64,000 nucleotides of DNA from Rhynchopus euleeides. Taxonomy: Eukaryota > Euglenozoa > Diplonemea > Diplonemida > Diplonemidae. Within the stretch, counting starts at the first letter, position 1. Each line of letters opens with the position of its first letter. The position numbers and the translations under genes were made by a program. Positions 59,868 through 64,000 of the stretch are shown here, in pieces. Under the pieces are notes generated by a model that ran no database searches, was not told the origin of the DNA, and was given only the letters and a program-made list of their open reading frames with translations. The stretch is taken from NCBI GenBank assembly GCA_963210315.1, contig OY723255.1:124001-188000 (forward strand), read 5' to 3'.

Positions 59868-59960
59868 GGCCTCGCTACCAGGTGTGACGGAGTGAGGACA
59901 AGTGAGCCATGGCCCACTTCCCCTCACTGACTGACGAGCTGTGACTGGTAGCGAGGGCCC
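59868..59960. repeat. CTCGCTACCAG hairpin element, compact copy
   Basis: Ends GGGCCTCGCTACCAGGTGTG and AGCTGTGACTGGTAGCGAGG are near-complements. The middle has GTGAGCCATGGCCCAC, a perfect short palindrome-like core. Relative of 27482-27665. Confidence 0.6.
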
Positions 59961-61909
59961 CTTTTTTGAGTTTATTTTTCAGGAATTCACGGAAAGTTAT
60001 GGGGGGGAGGGGAAGGGGGGGGGGGGGGTGGTGGGAAGGTTTCGCTTCTTCGGAACACCCCTTGTTTGGTACGGCTGCTGCGCTGTTCTCACCTATGAAC
60101 CAGGGGGTGGAAAATGCACTTAACAGAGCGCACCGAGTTCTCGGCACCGTCTCGGCAGCGAAGACAAACACCTCCCCAGGGCACCCCCTGATCCCCTCCT
60201 TCACTCGGGTATAGCTGTGACTGGCAGCGAGGGCTCCAAGCCACATTCGACGTTCATTTGCACCCCTCCCAGAAATCGTACTCCTTTCGCATTACCAAGG
60301 GTACCCCGAGAGAATGTCACCCCCCTCGAGGGACCAGGGCCAAGTGGGGGTGACAGTCTTCCCAGCCGCTACACAGGGCAACCGTTGAAGAATGGCACCC
60401 CCCCCCCCTCCGTACAGGGTGGCCGTTGCCCCCAAGCGGAGGCTGAGGGGGGGGGGGGGGGTAGGGGGGGGGGGGGTCACTGGGGGGGACAAACCCCAAA
60501 ATTTCACTTTCCCTCGGAGGGCATTTTTGGGTCAAAAAAATATGAAAAATCGGTCCAGAATGTGTCGGAACCCGGATATACCCCCACTACAACATGATCT
60601 GTGGCCTTGTTTCCCTCTCAGACCCCATCCTAATTTTCCGTCCCAGAACTTGTACCTAGCCCACCCCCCGTGAGCAAGGTCTCATCGCGATCAACATGCA
60701 ATGGGCCAAGAATAGCTCTGTTTCACCCTTCAAAGCTGCCGAGAAGTTCCTGTGGAGTCGATCGGAACAGCGGTGCAAGCCCTGATGTGAGATGGCGGCG
60801 CCGCAGGTCGCAGATCTCGCACAGGAAGGTACGTACCGGTTGTTGTACCGGAAGCACACCGTGGTGAAGGTGCAGAGTGGCCCGGTTGCCCGTGTACGAA
60901 CACGTACCCCACTGCAGCGCTCGTACTCTCGTGCTGACGTGAGCCGAGGTCGGTGTGGATCGACCTCAAACAGGTGTGGAGCACGACTGGCTGGGGGGTC
61001 TCCTCTCGTCTATGGTAGTACAGCTGATCAGCCGCTTTCGAGGTGTACAGCCTCAACGGTGACTGCACTCGCACAGCTCAACACAAGCGGAATAGTGAAT
61101 GAAACTGAGGGGGGAAATCCTCCTGACCCTCGGCAGAGGATGTGTGCGCATTTGCGAAGCGACCGCGTCCCCAAACAAATGCTCAGGAAGCGTTCCCGGA
61201 GATACCGGGCCCACAAACAGGGCGAGACCCGCGGCTTCCTGGGAAGGAAACGGAGTGCTGAATTGATGGATCTCGCCGAGGAGAGCGGGCTCCACCAGTA
61301 TGAATTCACCATCCTTGAGCTCCAGAAGAACCTCCTGGGCGATATGCATGTGGAACTGGATACAATGCCTCTTCCCAGTGGTTGTGGTCAAAAATGACGA
61401 AGCTACGCTACTTCCCTGATGGGGTAATACCGCCTGGTCGAATTCACACCATCTCAAACCATTTCACAAAATTTCACAAAAAATAGCAAAATTTCGCGGT
61501 GCAAAATTTGTGAATTTTTGTGAATTTTTGCGACTTCTGCGACTTTTTGTGACTTTTTGCGACTTTCTGCGCCTTCTTGCGTTTTGGGCGGTGCTGGCAC
61601 TTGGGCACTAATGGCGGATGCAGTGGTTTGGGTTTATGGAAAAAGGGTGGTGGAAGTGATGCCCAACTCCTCCTGAAGGTACGCATTGTATCTGCTGCGC
61701 CAGCTGGGGAAACACGGCCCGGGGCCGTGCCACCCTGCAGCCACTGCAGGAAGTGCTGCCTCAGGGTTCCTCGGCAGTGGACCAACGCACATTGGCCGTG
61801 TGTGTCAGCGTCCGTCTTGGATCTCACAAAGGTCACGCCATCTCCCACCCCTGAGGTCGCTGCTCTAACGAAGGTGCGCGGCACAGGTCGTGGAGATCCA
61901 CGAAACGGC

Positions 61910-62031
61910 AAGCAGTGGTGAACTGCAAGGCAAATCCTTGCCCTGGGGTGTATGGGACCTACCCTACCCCCCTTGGTGCTGGGGACAGAGGGGGGGTACC
62001 CGACCCCCTTCGGGTCTCAAACCATTTCACA
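61910..62031. repeat. 122-bp direct repeat, left copy
   Basis: Identical by eye to 63879-64000, which runs to the window edge, so the true repeat may be longer. The spacing is 1969 bp and the repeat-bearing ORF lies between the copies. It could be a terminal repeat or part of a tandem duplication. Confidence 0.85.
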
Positions 62032-62129
62032 AAAAATCGCAAAAAATAGCAAAGCGTCACAAAAAATATCAGGCTTCGCAAAAAATCACACGCTCTCAAA
62101 CCATTTCACAAAAAATCGCACAATCGCGT

Positions 62130-62260
62130 CAGCTGATTGAGGGTGTGATATGAGGGTTCTATCCAACAAGGATATCAAGGCGGCACTTTCAAAGTCCTGC
62201 CAAGGACAGCGCCACGTGGGTGTGTGCTTCTGATATATGTTATGTCATCATGTGAACCCT
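62130..62260. repeat. Dispersed repeat, inverted relative to 16455-16585
   Basis: About 130 bp, including CTATCCAACAAGGATATCAA and TCTGATATATGTTATGTCAT. It marks a family shared between the UbiA array and this region. Confidence 0.65.
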
Positions 62261-62745
62261 CCCCAGCGTGTGCCAACATCCCTGACACGCTCACGAAAAG
62301 CATGACACGGAGAAAACAGGTGCCGAAACAACCTGCCGAGCACACGGGTGGTGCCACGTTGATCCACGCAGCGATCTCCCATGACAGGAAGCCTTGTCGC
62401 CACGGCAGAGTGCCGCAGACTGTGGGAGAGGTGTCGCCAGTCACCTTGAGGTTGCAGTGTGTCATCAGGCTAAGACCCGTGCCCTCTTCACCTCCCCTGT
62501 TAGGTTGCTCCCATATCGTTGCCTGCTTTGGGGCCTGAAGGACATAGGGGTCCAGCAGGCACTTGAGCATCGCAAGGCATGAGTGGCTGTTTCAAACTCC
62601 TGGTGCAAGCACCCGTCATGGTCTGGGGAAGCCCTCCCAGGTAGGTTAACGTCTTGCCCAGCACAATCGCTATTATTAAAGTTGGATTAGCGTGCCGGCA
62701 CCGCGCCTCGGCGAGGGAACCGTACCCGCTGTCCTGTATATTAAC

Positions 62746-63897
62746 CTATGTCACGCCGCTAGGGCGTGATCGCCTCCTCGGTAAAGGAAAAGGAGGTCTG
62801 AACGAGGCACTCTGCGCCTGTAGCCCGGTTGTGAGCCGGGATACGACGGCGGCCTTCAGAAAGAAAGAAAGGGAAGAGACGTATATGTTTTTGCTTTTAG
62901 GGCAGAGCTTTGGGGCTTGGCGGCCGCGCGAAGGGCGCGGTCTCCAAGGCCTCTTAGCCGACACAGTTTTCTTTGGCACTCGGCGTGTGGAGAGCCAGGC
63001 AGCGACAGGGTTGCCGTCGCATCTTCGCTTAATTTGATGAACACACGGTTTGCAGCTCCGAGGGGTTCTGTCCGCCATAGTCAAGCGTTGTTTTGTGATG
63101 AGGTCTTCCGCTACCTTGATAAGACGAGGGAGCAGTTGACACGTGATCTGATGGCGAGGCAGAACCTCGGGGAGGGGGAGTCGTTTTCCAGGCGCAGGGG
63201 ATGTCACTGCGTCAAGGGCACTACTGTTTCTTTTAAGAGTTTGAAGCTCGTCCACAACACGGTCTTGGTCAGACAGGCCGGAAGACATGGACTTCTCATC
63301 AGAGTCGAGATCTACATGGTCAACCAGGCGCCGTTTGAGCGTCAGATAATCAAGGCCGGGATCTGACGGACCTGTCGGAGACCCGTCGAGCCAGCTGTTT
63401 GTTTCATCGTCACACACGGAGGGTGGGGAGGGGGAAGGGGGCTCGGAGGAAGCGAGGTCCTCGGTAGCACACAGTTGTCCCTCAAGCGCTGGGACGTCAG
63501 GCTCAAAGTCAGGCAGGCTTGAAGCAGACCTGTAAGGTTGGCCGGCACTAGCACACACGTAGAGCGGGGAGGGGGGTGGGGAATCGGAGGAATCGAGGTC
63601 CTCGGTATCGCCGAGACATCTCTTCAGTGAAGGGGAAGTGACCTGAGCTGACGCGCCCTCAGGGGGTTCACCAGGACTTGCAGCCACTTCAGCATACACG
63701 TCAAGCAGGGAGGAAGATAGAGATTTCTCGTCCGAGGCAAGATCCACATGCTCACCCAGGCGTCGTTTGAGCGCCGGGGCATCTAGGCCGATATCTGACG
63801 GACCTGAAAGGGGCCCGTGGGGCTCGCTGTTGGTCCCATCGCATACGGAAGGCGTGGAAGGGAATGGGGGTTCCGAGGAAGCAGTGGTGAACTGCAA
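62746..63897 (-). CDS. Hypothetical repeat-containing protein
   Basis: 383 codons. The N-terminal 210 residues hold about four degenerate 50-60-residue repeats built on GPSD.GLD..LKRRL..HVDL.SDEKS.SS, with Ser/Pro/Asp-rich spacers (for example ALKRRLGEHVDLASDEKS near 29-46 and TLKRRLVDHVDLDSDEKS near 182-199). The C-terminal third is basic (KRPWRPRPSRGRQAPK) and lacks a recognised fold. The start codon lies within the right-hand 122-bp direct repeat. Repeats conserved at protein level argue for past coding; the flanking direct repeats raise the option of a mobile-element gene. I do not recognise the function. Confidence 0.4.
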   Translation of the reverse strand: MQFTTASSEPPFPSTPSVCDGTNSEPHGPLSGPSDIGLDAPALKRRLGEHVDLASDEKSLSSSLLDVYAEVAASPGEPPEGASAQVTSPSLKRCLGDTEDLDSSDSPPPSPLYVCASAGQPYRSASSLPDFEPDVPALEGQLCATEDLASSEPPSPSPPSVCDDETNSWLDGSPTGPSDPGLDYLTLKRRLVDHVDLDSDEKSMSSGLSDQDRVVDELQTLKRNSSALDAVTSPAPGKRLPLPEVLPRHQITCQLLPRLIKVAEDLITKQRLTMADRTPRSCKPCVHQIKRRCDGNPVAAWLSTRRVPKKTVSAKRPWRPRPSRGRQAPKLCPKSKNIYVSSLSFFLKAAVVSRLTTGLQAQSASFRPPFPLPRRRSRPSGVT

Positions 63898-64000
63898 GGC
63901 AAATCCTTGCCCTGGGGTGTATGGGACCTACCCTACCCCCCTTGGTGCTGGGGACAGAGGGGGGGTACCCGACCCCCTTCGGGTCTCAAACCATTTCACA
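63879..64000. repeat. 122-bp direct repeat, right copy (runs off window)
   Basis: Matches 61910-62031 base for base by eye, from AAGCAGTGGTGAACTGC through CTCAAACCATTTCACA to the last base of the window. Confidence 0.85.

Larger units (their letters stand above)
58851..62745. other. Repeat-bearing region without a supported gene
   Basis: Contains the CTCGCTACCAG hairpin element (59868-59960), poly-G runs (60005-60030, 60447-60475), a TTTTTGTGA/TTTTTGCGA-rich patch (61455-61570, complement-like at 62015-62120), the inverted copy of the 16.5-kb repeat (62130-62260) and one copy of a 122-bp direct repeat (61910-62031). A 201-codon frame (60792-61397) and a 134-codon antisense frame (61053-61457) overlap each other and show no recognised domain; neither is called. 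Confidence 0.45.

Noticed and set aside
60792-61397. 201-codon plus-strand frame
   Set aside because: Overlaps an antisense frame of 134 codons; neither shows a domain, and the region lies among repeats.

Overview
The window is eukaryotic nuclear DNA: large intron-free ORFs sit in a GC-rich sequence dominated by transposons and satellites. No rRNA, tRNA, CRISPR array or bacterial-style operon was recognised. The best lineage guess is Euglenozoa, most likely a diplonemid-like protist (inference, roughly 55-60% sure). It rests on three things: a TET/JBP-type thymine dioxygenase (the base J hydroxylase family), tyrosine-recombinase retroelements with a gag-YR-RT/RNase H order like kinetoplastid VIPER, and a membrane class III adenylate cyclase resembling protist receptor-type cyclases. 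None of these is exclusive to that lineage.

Left third (about 2.6-26 kb): all four host-type genes lie on the minus strand. They are a polytopic-membrane adenylate cyclase (2605-4779), a JBP-like dioxygenase with a methyltransferase-like C-terminal domain (5920-8613), and two about 98% identical UbiA-superfamily prenyltransferases with an unrecognised C-terminal domain (17968-19830 and 23853-25715). The JBP-like gene and both UbiA genes share a roughly 400-bp upstream module. Each module ends at a junction hit by a different TA-duplicating transposon, all within about 8-10 bp of one another. The UbiA unit (intergenic block, gene, 5' module) is a tandem duplication with a third partial unit at 26.6-27.5 kb.

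Middle (about 27-43 kb): almost entirely mobile or repetitive DNA. It holds a truncated pogo-like transposase, a foldback element, a 4.8-kb transposon (29660-34448) containing eight identical 390-bp repeats whose single-unit relative lies at 9097-11281, pogo-family MITEs, a 120-bp and a 61-bp minisatellite, and a long pogo-like DDD transposase gene ending in a CCHC zinc knuckle (39996-42272).

Right third (43-64 kb): a hAT-like element with GC-rich CCCGGG-type terminal repeats (43253-47371); a satellite of about 355-bp units alternating with (GGGGT)n arrays; a tyrosine-recombinase retroelement inserted into that satellite (48211-52562); a second such retroelement (54161-58850) flanked by 90-bp direct repeats; and a terminal region with a repeat-bearing hypothetical ORF between two copies of a direct repeat that runs off the window.

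The host genes suggest cAMP signalling, DNA base modification and prenyl-lipid metabolism, but no single pathway links them. The transposons form an interacting layer, with nested insertions, several recognisable target-site duplications and one internal 83-bp inversion between tandem copies.
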